Below, one piece after another: positions 51,672-59,782 of a stretch of 64,000 nucleotides of DNA (position 1 is the stretch's first letter; each line of letters opens with the position of its first letter). Source of the stretch: FEN-1099 sp964511015 (GTDB lineage: Bacteria > Lernaellota > Lernaellaia > Lernaellales > Lernaellaceae); contig CAZEDX010000002.1 in NCBI GenBank assembly GCA_964511015.1, positions 67,229-131,228 of the forward strand, read 5' to 3'. The position numbers and the translations under genes were made by a program. The notes beneath the pieces are model-generated. The model was not told the origin of the DNA, searched no databases, and worked only from the letters and a program-made list of their open reading frames with translations.

Positions 51672-52385
51672 CTAGCTAATTACGCGGCGATAAATACCCG
51701 GTGGCAGGACGCGGGCGAAACTCATCAGCATTCGCATCGGCCAGGGGAAGACAATGTCGATGCAACCGCGGTCGATACCGCGCATGATCGTTGCCGCCGC
51801 TTTGGCGGCTGTCCACTGGAACGGCCGGCTGGCGCCTTTGGCCATCGGGGTATCGACGAAGCCCGGGTGAACAGTAATGAAGTTCAGTCCGAGCTTCCCG
51901 TAGGTAACGCGCATCGCTTCCAGACCCACCGACAGTGCAGCCTTGCTGGCACAGTAGGCGGCCGCCTTGGGCAATCCCCGGTAGGCCGCCATGCTGGCGA
52001 TACCGACAAAGGTGCCGTGCCCACGCTCGACCAGTCGCGGAAACAGCGCATCGATGAAGTATAGCGCGCCGAAGTAGTTGACCGCAAAGACGCGTTCGTG
52101 CAAGGCGAGATCGAACGAATGGCGCGATTCGAGATCGCCATTACCGGCATTGAGAATCACGATGTCGGGCAATTCCGGCAGTTCGGCACAAATCTTCTGC
52201 ACGGCGGCTTTGTCGCTGACATCGCAAATCAGTGGTACGAAGCGGTCGCCTAGTTCCGCGGCCAAGGCCGCCAGCCGTTCCTGCCGCCGCGCCACACCGA
52301 AAACGCGGTCGCCTCGCGCGACCGCCAGGCGAGCCATCTGTTCGCCCATGCCGGAAGATGCACCGGTGATCAAGTAGCTTTTCAC
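51672..52385 (-). CDS. Short-chain dehydrogenase/reductase
   Basis: SDR-family oxidoreductase of 237 residues. The cofactor loop TGASSGMGEQMA (residues 7-18), NAGNGD, and the catalytic Y-x3-K in AAAYCASKAAL with its upstream Ser (GIASMAA) are all present. The VARRQERL segment after strand 2 favours NADP. Substrate unknown. It starts 24 bases after the SGNH lipoprotein stop, on the same strand. Confidence 0.9.
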   Translation of the reverse strand: MKSYLITGASSGMGEQMARLAVARGDRVFGVARRQERLAALAAELGDRFVPLICDVSDKAAVQKICAELPELPDIVILNAGNGDLESRHSFDLALHERVFAVNYFGALYFIDALFPRLVERGHGTFVGIASMAAYRGLPKAAAYCASKAALSVGLEAMRVTYGKLGLNFITVHPGFVDTPMAKGASRPFQWTAAKAAATIMRGIDRGCIDIVFPWPMRMLMSFARVLPPGIYRRVIS

Positions 52386-52409
52386 GAAGTCCTCCGTGGG
52401 AACGAGCCG

Positions 52410-53162
52410 TCAGGGTATTGCGGCGCCGTTGAGCGGGCCGAAGAAGTTGTCGTAGATCCGTTGCATCACCACCCGGTAGCCACCGTTGGACGGGTGTATA
52501 CAGTCCTCTTCGGGGAAGTATTTGGCCGGAGACGGACGCAGATAGTTCGGCGCCTGCGGCATGCCGCCTGCCTCCTGCAGCGCCCCAAGCAGATTGGTAG
52601 CGTAGACTTCCGGATAGTCCTCGTCGATGCGTTGCGCGATTTTGGTCAGCTCCGCAAACAACTTGTTCTGGGTGTAGGTATTGCCGCCCAACATCGCCTG
52701 TCCCATAACTACACATTCGACGGTGTGTTCGAAATTGGGAAAGTCATAGCCGTTGAGCGAGATTTGGAGGTACGGCGCGACCGCCAACAGGCCGTCGATG
52801 ACCGTGCGGATATCCGCTTCGATTTGCGTGAACACCTCATCGCCCAGGCCGCCGAGCAGATAACCATCGAGCAGATCATTGCCGCCGAGGCTGACCACCG
52901 CCCAAGTAATGTCTCGATTGCCGACCAGCAGGGCCTGTACATCGAGCAAGAACCCCGGTTCGGCCCACAACGAAGCGGTGCTGCCGGCAATGCCTTTGTT
53001 CCAGACCTCGGTTTCTACCCCGTGGGCGCGAATCACCGCGGCCATGTCGTCGCACCAGCCATCGGCCCAGCTATCGCCGATGGAAACGACGTTGATCTTC
53101 GGTTTGCATGCACCGGCGCACAACACCACCAACAACACCAAGATCAAATACCGGCTGCGCAT
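52410..53162 (-). CDS. SGNH/GDSL-family hydrolase lipoprotein
   Basis: Predicted lipoprotein esterase of 250 residues. ATG 53162 is chosen over an ATG 8 codons upstream because it gives a compact signal, MRSRYLILVLLVVL to CAGAC, with GGGG upstream. The SGNH blocks are visible: VSIGDSWADGW (Ser), IAGSTASL, VSLGGNDLLDG (Asn) and DCIHPSNGGY (Asp and His). Family members cleave acyl or acetyl esters from glycans and lipids; the substrate cannot be told. Confidence 0.87.
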   Translation of the reverse strand: MRSRYLILVLLVVLCAGACKPKINVVSIGDSWADGWCDDMAAVIRAHGVETEVWNKGIAGSTASLWAEPGFLLDVQALLVGNRDITWAVVSLGGNDLLDGYLLGGLGDEVFTQIEADIRTVIDGLLAVAPYLQISLNGYDFPNFEHTVECVVMGQAMLGGNTYTQNKLFAELTKIAQRIDEDYPEVYATNLLGALQEAGGMPQAPNYLRPSPAKYFPEEDCIHPSNGGYRVVMQRIYDNFFGPLNGAAIP

Positions 53163-53201
53163 GGCAACCCCAAGAAATTGGTTCACTTGAAGGGTTTCAT
53201 A

Positions 53202-53531
53202 TCACAATTCGAGGATCTCTTGCAGCAGGCGCTCGACCTCGCGCCACAATAGCGGGTCATGCGTACCTACCCGGCCGTCGTACGACAACCCGTCGCCGCT
53301 CAACGGAGGGACCGTCGCCGCAGGGCCGCATAGACGGCTGGCGCCGAGGACAATCGCCTCGCGGAGGTGACGGATGGCTTCTTCACGGTCGCACTCTTCC
53401 AGTCGGTTCCGGTCCCCGGCTTCGAAGAAACACAAAAAGGTACCGGTGACATACGCGGCCACTTCCGGGCGCGTCTTTTTGAAGTGATCGGCGAACTCGA
53501 ACACCTTTCTTCGGACATCCTGCCTAGTCAT
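53202..53531 (-). CDS. Small hypothetical protein
   Basis: 109-residue protein, mostly helical, that I do not recognise. It has a proper ribosome binding site (GAGGTGA before ATG 53531) and sits 39 bases upstream of the SGNH gene on the same strand. The N-terminal half is charged and helical (VRRKVFEFADHFKKTRPEVAAY), with Cys residues at FLCFFEAG, LEECDREE and SRLCGPA; the C-terminal 20 residues form an amphipathic helix (WREVERLLQEILEL). No membrane segment or signal. Confidence 0.55.
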   Translation of the reverse strand: MTRQDVRRKVFEFADHFKKTRPEVAAYVTGTFLCFFEAGDRNRLEECDREEAIRHLREAIVLGASRLCGPAATVPPLSGDGLSYDGRVGTHDPLLWREVERLLQEILEL

Positions 53532-53695
53532 CAGTCACCTCATATTGTACATTCCAATTTTGACAGACCAATTATCTACCCGACCCTACAGCCAAGATCA
53601 AGAGTGTGGAAAGTACCCCATTACTCGGCCAACAACTTGCGGAAGGGCCACGCTGGCATTAGTGTAACGTAGTCCATTTCGTGTGGAGGACGGAA

Positions 53696-56089
53696 ATGCA
53701 ACACCCGGCCCCAAACCCCAAAAATATATGGCAGCCTTCGGAAAAACTTTCGCCTCGCGTCCGCCGCCTGCGCGAAGAGTACTTCTCGTTCCGCGAACGC
53801 GATCATTTCCGCAACGAAGTTCGCGGCTTCACAACCGGCAAACCGTGGGACAGCGTCTGGGCGCCGCACTCTTGGTCGATCGTGCCTGAGTCGTTCCCGT
53901 TCTTTGCGGCGTTCGCCGATAGCCTGCTAGCCGGAGCGCGGGAAGTATCCTTCCCCGAATCGTTCTACCGCGAACCGCTGGTGATCCGGCGCGCCAAGTT
54001 CTTTGCCGAGGTGTTGCGCAAACATCTAGGCGTAAAGATACTCGATGGCGAACTGATCGTGGGTTCGTACTTTAACACGGCGCTGTCGTTCACACACGAC
54101 AAAAGTGAAGCACGCGAGTACCAGCGCTTGGAGACAAAGTTCTGGAATGAAGCGAAGCACCTGCACGAGTTGGGCATCGGCAATTGCGGCGCCATCTCCG
54201 GCCACCTGATCCCAAACTACAAAGACGTACTGATCAAGGGCTTTGCCGGCATCGTCGAGGAAATCCAGCGGCTGATCACGCCGGAGAAATCCCACGCCAA
54301 TGATGTGCGCCGCGCGATGATCATCACTGCCGAAGCGGCGCGCGATCTGGCCGCGCGGTACGCCGACGAGGCGGCGCGTCTGGCCGCCGCCGAAACAAGC
54401 CCGCAACGCCGCCGCGAGTTGGAAGCCACCGCGCAGATGTGCCGGCGGGTGCCGTGGCAGCCCGCTCGGTCGTTCCATGAAGCAGTGCAGTCGTTGTGGC
54501 TGGCGCACATGCTGATCATGGCACAGGAGAGCTATCCGGGGCCCGGCCTGTCGCATGGCCGCATCGATCAATACCTGTTTCCGTATTACCGTGCCGATCT
54601 CGATGCCGGCGTGCTCGATCGCGCGCAGGCCAAAGAAATCCTGCATTGCTTCTGGATCAAGCATAACTATGCGTATGACTACCAGGGCCGTGTCGGGCCG
54701 AACCAAGGTATCGTCTCCGGCTTCGGCCAGTTGGTGACTCTCGGCGGCATCGACGCCCAAGGCCATGATGCCAGCAATGACCTGACCTGGCTGATACTCG
54801 AGGTCATCGAAGAAATGAACCTGCTCGAGCCCAAACCCAACATTCGCCTGCACCGAAATACGCCCGAGCCGCTCCTGCGCGAGGTGGCACGGCTGGTGGC
54901 CAAGGCCCAGGGCTCGCCGTTCCTGCTCAACTTCGACGAGAATTCGATGCGCGGCCTCGAGTGGGAAGGCCTGCCGAAGGACCAGGTGTGGGACTACGCG
55001 CCCGTCGGCTGTCTCGAGAACACGCTGCAGGGCGACGATCGATCAGGCACGGTCGACGTCAACCTCAATCTGGCCAAGGCGGTAGAACTGGCGCTGAATG
55101 ATGGCAAAGACGTCGCCACCGGCGAGCAGATCGGTCCGTCCACCGGCGATCCGCGTATGTTCGCCAACTACGACGCGTTCCGCACAGCGTTCTATCGTCA
55201 ACTCGATGCGTTGGCCGACCGCCTGCTCCAAGCCAACAACCTTGCTGATGAAATCCGCGCCCGTTTCCAGCCGACACCCTATCTGTCGCTGATGGTTGGC
55301 GGCTGCGCCGAGAAAGGCCTCGACGTCACGGAGGGCGGAGCGCGCCACAACTTCATCACCGTCGAAGGCGTCGCGCTGGCCACGACGATCGACTCGCTGC
55401 TGGCAGTAAAGAAGCTGGTGTTCGACGACAAGAAGATCAGCATGAACGACCTGCTGCGCGCGTTGGCCGACAACTTCGTGGGTCACGAGAAGATACAGGC
55501 TATGCTGCAAAACAAAGCGCCGAAATACGGCAATGACAACGACGACGCCGACGAGATCGCACGCGAGGTATCGCTGCATTGGACGAAGAAGGTCGCCACC
55601 TACGTGACGCCGGCGACCGGCAAGCGTTACCGGGCCGGATACCTGTCCTGGAACTACTGGGTGTCTTACGCGCCGAGCACCGCGGCCACGCCCAACGGCC
55701 GCCCGCGCGGCAAGTTCCTTTCGAACGGCGTCTGCCCGGTGACCGGTATGGATGCGCATGGACCGACGGCCAACATCCGGTCGGTCGGCAAGCTCGCGCT
55801 TGAAACCGCGCCTAACGGCGGTTCGCACACGCTTTCGCTCTCGCCGTCGCTGCTACGCGACGAAGAACACGTCGGTAAACTGATGGGGTTGCTGCGCGCC
55901 TATGGCGAGGAAGGCGGCACCGCGCTGCAGATCAACGTGGTTGACGCTGAAACACTACGACAGGCGCAGGCCAAACCCGAAGACTATCGGAACTTGCTGG
56001 TCCGCGTGACCGGCTACAACGCCTACTTCGTGATGATCGGCAAGGAAATTCAGGACGAGATCATCGCGCGCGAGTCGCACAAGCTGTAG
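53696..56089 (+). CDS. Glycyl radical enzyme of unassigned substrate (pyruvate-formate-lyase-like family)
   Basis: Radical enzyme of 797 residues, started at ATG 53696 with GGAGG 6 bases upstream. The thiyl site is YAPVGCLENT (Cys439, with Glu441 two residues on), the G-C-x-E form found in dehydratases, lyases and decarboxylases rather than the C-C of pyruvate formate-lyase. The radical-bearing C-terminal motif is VRVTGYNAYF (Gly773). Substrate-pocket residues do not let me choose among glycerol, propanediol, hydroxyproline, choline, isethionate or arylacetate types. The activase starts 3 bases after the stop. It requires anaerobic conditions, since oxygen destroys the glycyl radical. TTGACA at 53560-53565 is upstream but lacks a good -10. 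Confidence 0.92.
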   Translation: MQHPAPNPKNIWQPSEKLSPRVRRLREEYFSFRERDHFRNEVRGFTTGKPWDSVWAPHSWSIVPESFPFFAAFADSLLAGAREVSFPESFYREPLVIRRAKFFAEVLRKHLGVKILDGELIVGSYFNTALSFTHDKSEAREYQRLETKFWNEAKHLHELGIGNCGAISGHLIPNYKDVLIKGFAGIVEEIQRLITPEKSHANDVRRAMIITAEAARDLAARYADEAARLAAAETSPQRRRELEATAQMCRRVPWQPARSFHEAVQSLWLAHMLIMAQESYPGPGLSHGRIDQYLFPYYRADLDAGVLDRAQAKEILHCFWIKHNYAYDYQGRVGPNQGIVSGFGQLVTLGGIDAQGHDASNDLTWLILEVIEEMNLLEPKPNIRLHRNTPEPLLREVARLVAKAQGSPFLLNFDENSMRGLEWEGLPKDQVWDYAPVGCLENTLQGDDRSGTVDVNLNLAKAVELALNDGKDVATGEQIGPSTGDPRMFANYDAFRTAFYRQLDALADRLLQANNLADEIRARFQPTPYLSLMVGGCAEKGLDVTEGGARHNFITVEGVALATTIDSLLAVKKLVFDDKKISMNDLLRALADNFVGHEKIQAMLQNKAPKYGNDNDDADEIAREVSLHWTKKVATYVTPATGKRYRAGYLSWNYWVSYAPSTAATPNGRPRGKFLSNGVCPVTGMDAHGPTANIRSVGKLALETAPNGGSHTLSLSPSLLRDEEHVGKLMGLLRAYGEEGGTALQINVVDAETLRQAQAKPEDYRNLLVRVTGYNAYFVMIGKEIQDEIIARESHKL

Positions 56090-56092
56090 ACG

Positions 56093-57028
56093 ATGAATAA
56101 TCACAACACGGCGCTATTGTTCAATGTCCAGCGTTTCTCTACGGAGGACGGCCCGGGAATTCGCACTACCTTGTTCATGAAGGGCTGCCCGCTGCGCTGC
56201 CTGTGGTGCCACAACCCGGAAGGCATGGCCGGGCGCAAGCAACTGGTCTGGTACAAGGTGCGCTGCATCGGCTGCCGCGACTGCTTGAAAACCTGCCCCA
56301 ACGACGCCCTTTCCTTCGCCGCCACCGGCATGCAAATCAACCGCGAGCTTTGCCAGAGCTGCGGCCGCTGCGCCAACGCCTGCCCCGGCGCCGCGCTGGA
56401 GATCATCGGTCGGGATTACACAATCGATGCGCTAGTAGAGACGGTGCTGCGCGACGCGACCTTCTATGCAAAATCCGGCGGCGGCGCGACCATTTCAGGC
56501 GGCGAACCGCTTTTGCAAGCGGCATTCGTTGAAAAGCTGGTCCAGCGCCTGAAGAAGGCCGGCGTGCACGTCGCGCTCGACACCTCCGGCCACGGCTCGG
56601 CCGAGGCGCTGCAACGCCTGGTCGCGCTGGTCGATCTGGTGTTGCTCGACCTCAAGCACGCCAATGCCGAAGAGCACCTGCGCCTGACCGGCGTGCCGCT
56701 CGACGGTCCGCTCGGCGCGCTGGACATCGTCGCGAAACAGCGCGTGCCACTGTGGGTGCGCACGCCGATCATCCCCAGCATGACCGACGACGAAAAGAAC
56801 ATCCGTGGCATTGCCGCGATATTAAAGAAGCGCGCGCCGACACTGGCACGGTGGGATCTACTCGCGTTCGAAAACACGTGCGTGTCTAAATACGAATTGC
56901 TCGGCCGTGAGTACGCGCTGGCCGGCACGCCGTTGCAGCCGGCGGACAAGATGAGCCGACTGGAACACGTCGCGCGCGAGGCCGGCGTGGCAGTCGCGCG
57001 TTGGTCGGGTCCAACCAGGATTGAATGA
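56093..57028 (+). CDS. Glycyl radical enzyme activase (radical SAM)
   Basis: Radical-SAM enzyme of 311 residues that installs the glycyl radical on the upstream enzyme. The SAM cluster motif is C32-P-L-R-C36-L-W-C39. A ferredoxin-like insert with two more [4Fe-4S] clusters follows (CIGCRDCLKTCP and CQSCGRCANACP), as in activases of dehydratase and lyase types but not of pyruvate formate-lyase. SGGEPLLQ is the SAM-binding motif. Its 3-base spacing to the enzyme gene makes the pairing secure. Confidence 0.95.
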   Translation: MNNHNTALLFNVQRFSTEDGPGIRTTLFMKGCPLRCLWCHNPEGMAGRKQLVWYKVRCIGCRDCLKTCPNDALSFAATGMQINRELCQSCGRCANACPGAALEIIGRDYTIDALVETVLRDATFYAKSGGGATISGGEPLLQAAFVEKLVQRLKKAGVHVALDTSGHGSAEALQRLVALVDLVLLDLKHANAEEHLRLTGVPLDGPLGALDIVAKQRVPLWVRTPIIPSMTDDEKNIRGIAAILKKRAPTLARWDLLAFENTCVSKYELLGREYALAGTPLQPADKMSRLEHVAREAGVAVARWSGPTRIE

Positions 57029-57040
57029 CGGGGGGCAGCC

Positions 57041-57853
57041 TTGTTCGACAAAAAGCTAATCGAAGCGTTGCGCGGCGAGATGGTGCCGAAGTTCATCGCC
57101 ACCGCTGATGCCGCCGGCAAACCCAATGTCGTACCGATGACATCGATCACCGATTGGGACGACCACACACTGATCTTCTGCGAGCTGATGATCTGGAAGA
57201 CGCGGCGCAACCTGGCCGAAAACAAAAAGGTCTGCATCGCGGTGATGACCGAACGGCTTGATGGCTGGATCATCCGCGGCGACTTTCGCGAATTCGTCAC
57301 TACCGGCCCCATGATCGACCGCCTGAACGAAACCAGCTTCATGCGCTACAACGCTTATCTCGGCGCGCGCCGCGGTGGGATCATCGACGTACGCCAGGTG
57401 ACACATTCCTTCCACCTCAACTACTTGGGCATCATACGCGATCTGTTGCCAGTCTGGACGGCCAAGCCGTTGTTGGGCCGCGAAAGCGGTAAGCGTAAGA
57501 TGCCACCGACCGTGCAAGAAAAGTTCAGTCGCCTGCAGGCGGTGAAACTGGTGTCCTATGTTGGAACCGACGGCTACCCGCGCATCATTCCGGCGATGTC
57601 GATGCTGCCACTGTCTTCCGCCGAAGTTGTTTTCGGTACGAACGGTTTCGCTGCAGATTGGGCGCAAGTGCCGACAAACGCGCCGGTGGCCGCGACGGTA
57701 ATTACCTTTGACCCGATTTCCTACCAGATCAAAGGATCGTTCACCGGCCAACGTCGCTGGCCCGTTGGCAAGCTGGGCACGATGCGCATCGACGAAGTTT
57801 ACTCGGCCAGTCCGCCGGTGCCCGGCGAACGAATCGACCGGGCCAATGACTAG
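57041..57853 (+). CDS. Pyridoxamine-5'-phosphate-oxidase-fold flavoprotein, two domains
   Basis: Protein of 270 residues with two split-barrel segments. The first (about 1-100: FIATADAAGKPNVVPMTSI, then LAENKKVCIAVM) is a typical FMN-binding PNPOx-like domain; the second starts near LVSYVGTDGYPRIIPAMSM at about 168. Start is TTG at 57041, with GGGGG 5 bases before. It lies 12 bases after the activase, so it is probably part of the glycyl radical operon. It might bind flavin or F420 or act as a redox partner; function unproven. It overlaps mutY by 8 bases. Confidence 0.7.
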   Translation: MFDKKLIEALRGEMVPKFIATADAAGKPNVVPMTSITDWDDHTLIFCELMIWKTRRNLAENKKVCIAVMTERLDGWIIRGDFREFVTTGPMIDRLNETSFMRYNAYLGARRGGIIDVRQVTHSFHLNYLGIIRDLLPVWTAKPLLGRESGKRKMPPTVQEKFSRLQAVKLVSYVGTDGYPRIIPAMSMLPLSSAEVVFGTNGFAADWAQVPTNAPVAATVITFDPISYQIKGSFTGQRRWPVGKLGTMRIDEVYSASPPVPGERIDRAND

Positions 57854-58925
57854 CGAGCCCCCCGCCTTACCCACCCTTGCGCGCCGGCGCTCGATCCAGC
57901 GTAATGTCATCGCCTGGTTTGCCGAGGCGCAACGCGCGCTGCCATGGCGCCGCGACCCGACGCCCTACCATGTGTGGATCGCCGAGATCATGGCCCAACA
58001 GACACGCTTAGCCGCGGTGCAACCTTACTACGAACGTTTCTTGAAACGCTTTCCCGATGTTGCCACCCTCGCCGCCGCGCCGCTCGATGACGTGTTGGCC
58101 GCGTGGTCGGGATTGGGCTACTACCGCCGTGCGCATCACCTGCACCACGCAGCACGACTCGTGGTCAACCGCTACGGTGGCCAACTGCCGTCTGACGTGC
58201 TTGAGCTACAGCAACTGCCGGGTATCGGGCGCTACACCGCCGGCGCGATCGCGTCGATCGCATTTGGCCGACCAGTCCCACTACTTGACGGCAATGTGAT
58301 GCGAGTATTCACCCGGCTGTACGATCTGTCCGGCGACATCACTCTTTCCGGCACACAATCCGAATTGTGGCGTCTGGTCGAAGCACACGTCCCGACCGAC
58401 GACCCGCGCTCTTATAACGAGGGGCTGATGGAACTTGGGGCGTTGGTTTGCACGCCAAGGTCGCCCGCGTGTTCACAATGCCCGATCCGCGGTTCATGTC
58501 GTGCGCAACAGAACGGAACGGTGGCGTTACGTCCGGTTAAAAAGGCCAAGGCCGAACCAGTCAATGTGCGTTTGCTCAGCGTGCTAGTGCGCAACCTGGC
58601 CGGCGCGGTATTGTTGGCGCGCCGGAACGATCAGGGAATATACGCCGGTCTCTGGGGTTTGCCGCATTGTCCGGCGGTCGGCCACAATGACCGTCAGACG
58701 CTGGCCGCTGCCCTCAAGCTACCGATGAAATTCGGCCGCAAGCTCGGTCGGATTGAACACGTTCTGACTCATCGAAGATTGATATTGGATCTCTACACCG
58801 CCGAACTTACCGCACCTCTCCCCTTGCGGGACGGTAGTTTCCGATGGGTGCGAAACAACGCCGATCTGGCAAAATTGGGCGTTTCACGTTTGACGCGTCG
58901 CGCTCTGGCGATCGCGTGGGATTAG
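57846..58925 (+). CDS. mutY: Adenine DNA glycosylase MutY
   Basis: Removes adenine mispaired with 8-oxoguanine. The 359-residue protein starts at ATG 57846, inside the end of the preceding gene; longer readings are rejected. PWRRDPTPYHVWIAEIMAQQT carries the family start, LPGIGRYTAGAIASIAF is the helix-hairpin-helix, the catalytic Asp lies in LLDGNVMRV, and the [4Fe-4S] loop CTPRSPACSQCPIRGSC has the C-X6-C-X2-C-X5-C spacing. The C-terminal NUDIX-like domain (GIYAGLWGLPHC, IEHVLTHRRL) reads 8-oxoG. The TAG stop overlaps the convergent nitrilase gene by 4 bases. Confidence 0.93.
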   Translation: MTSEPPALPTLARRRSIQRNVIAWFAEAQRALPWRRDPTPYHVWIAEIMAQQTRLAAVQPYYERFLKRFPDVATLAAAPLDDVLAAWSGLGYYRRAHHLHHAARLVVNRYGGQLPSDVLELQQLPGIGRYTAGAIASIAFGRPVPLLDGNVMRVFTRLYDLSGDITLSGTQSELWRLVEAHVPTDDPRSYNEGLMELGALVCTPRSPACSQCPIRGSCRAQQNGTVALRPVKKAKAEPVNVRLLSVLVRNLAGAVLLARRNDQGIYAGLWGLPHCPAVGHNDRQTLAAALKLPMKFGRKLGRIEHVLTHRRLILDLYTAELTAPLPLRDGSFRWVRNNADLAKLGVSRLTRRALAIAWD

Positions 58926-59707
58926 TCGAGGCGGTACATTTGCGGACGGCGGTCAAGCAACAGGTTGTTGCGATCGGTCAAGTTCTTGTTGTCTGCCAGC
59001 GCCGGATCGATCTCTGCCACAATGACCCCATCAGCCGCGTCGGGTAGCCGCTCGCAGCTGGCGTCCGGGCGCGCGATCTGGCTGCGGCCAGTGAAGCGCA
59101 GCAACTTGCCGGTGCGGTTTTCTTCGCCGCCGCGGTTGGCCGTGATGGCGAAGATGCGGTTTTCCACACAGCGCGTGCACATGGCGTCCTGGCAAAACGG
59201 CAAAATGAGATTGGCCGGGTGCAAGACAATTTGTGCCCCGGCGAGCGCCAGACTGCGCGCAGATTCCGGGAAGAACCAGTCATAACAGATCATCATGCCC
59301 AGTCGCACGCCGGCCGTTTCGATCACGGCAAACGGTTCATCGCCCGGGTCGAGGATATCAATTTCGTCCTTGAACAGGTGAATTTTTCGATAAACCGCCA
59401 GCAGGCCCATCGGTCCAACCAGTGCCGCCGCGTTGAAAATGCGGACGCCGGCTTGTTCTGGAAAACCGAAGCAGATCAGTGTGTCAAGGCGCCTCGCAAC
59501 TTCCACCATGCGCCGAATCGATCGGCCGTCACGTGGTTCGGCGTAGCTGGCGAGTTCTTCACGATTGGCAAAGACGTAGCCGGTGAAGGCAAACTCGGGC
59601 AATACGGCTAATGCCGGGCGGGTGTCGGCCAACATGACTTCGGCTCGGTCAAGGTTTCGCTCGACCGCGCCGAATTCCGGAGTCATCTGAATGGCAGCAA
59701 CTCGCAT
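58922..59707 (-). CDS. Carbon-nitrogen hydrolase (nitrilase superfamily)
   Basis: Amidase of 261 residues. The E-K-C triad is visible: Glu in LAVLPEFAFTGY (about residue 37), Lys in VYRKIHLFKDE (about 107), and Cys in MMICYDWFFPE (about 141). Overall nearest to small omega-amidase or N-carbamoyl-type branches; the exact substrate cannot be called. No signal peptide. Converges on mutY with a 4-base stop overlap. Confidence 0.9.
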   Translation of the reverse strand: MRVAAIQMTPEFGAVERNLDRAEVMLADTRPALAVLPEFAFTGYVFANREELASYAEPRDGRSIRRMVEVARRLDTLICFGFPEQAGVRIFNAAALVGPMGLLAVYRKIHLFKDEIDILDPGDEPFAVIETAGVRLGMMICYDWFFPESARSLALAGAQIVLHPANLILPFCQDAMCTRCVENRIFAITANRGGEENRTGKLLRFTGRSQIARPDASCERLPDAADGVIVAEIDPALADNKNLTDRNNLLLDRRPQMYRLD

Positions 59708-59782
59708 CCAGGCATGATGAACCTTGTTTCACACCTGAGCAAGGGTGTTGACCGTGAACGATGAGTTTGGCATGTTCGCAAC

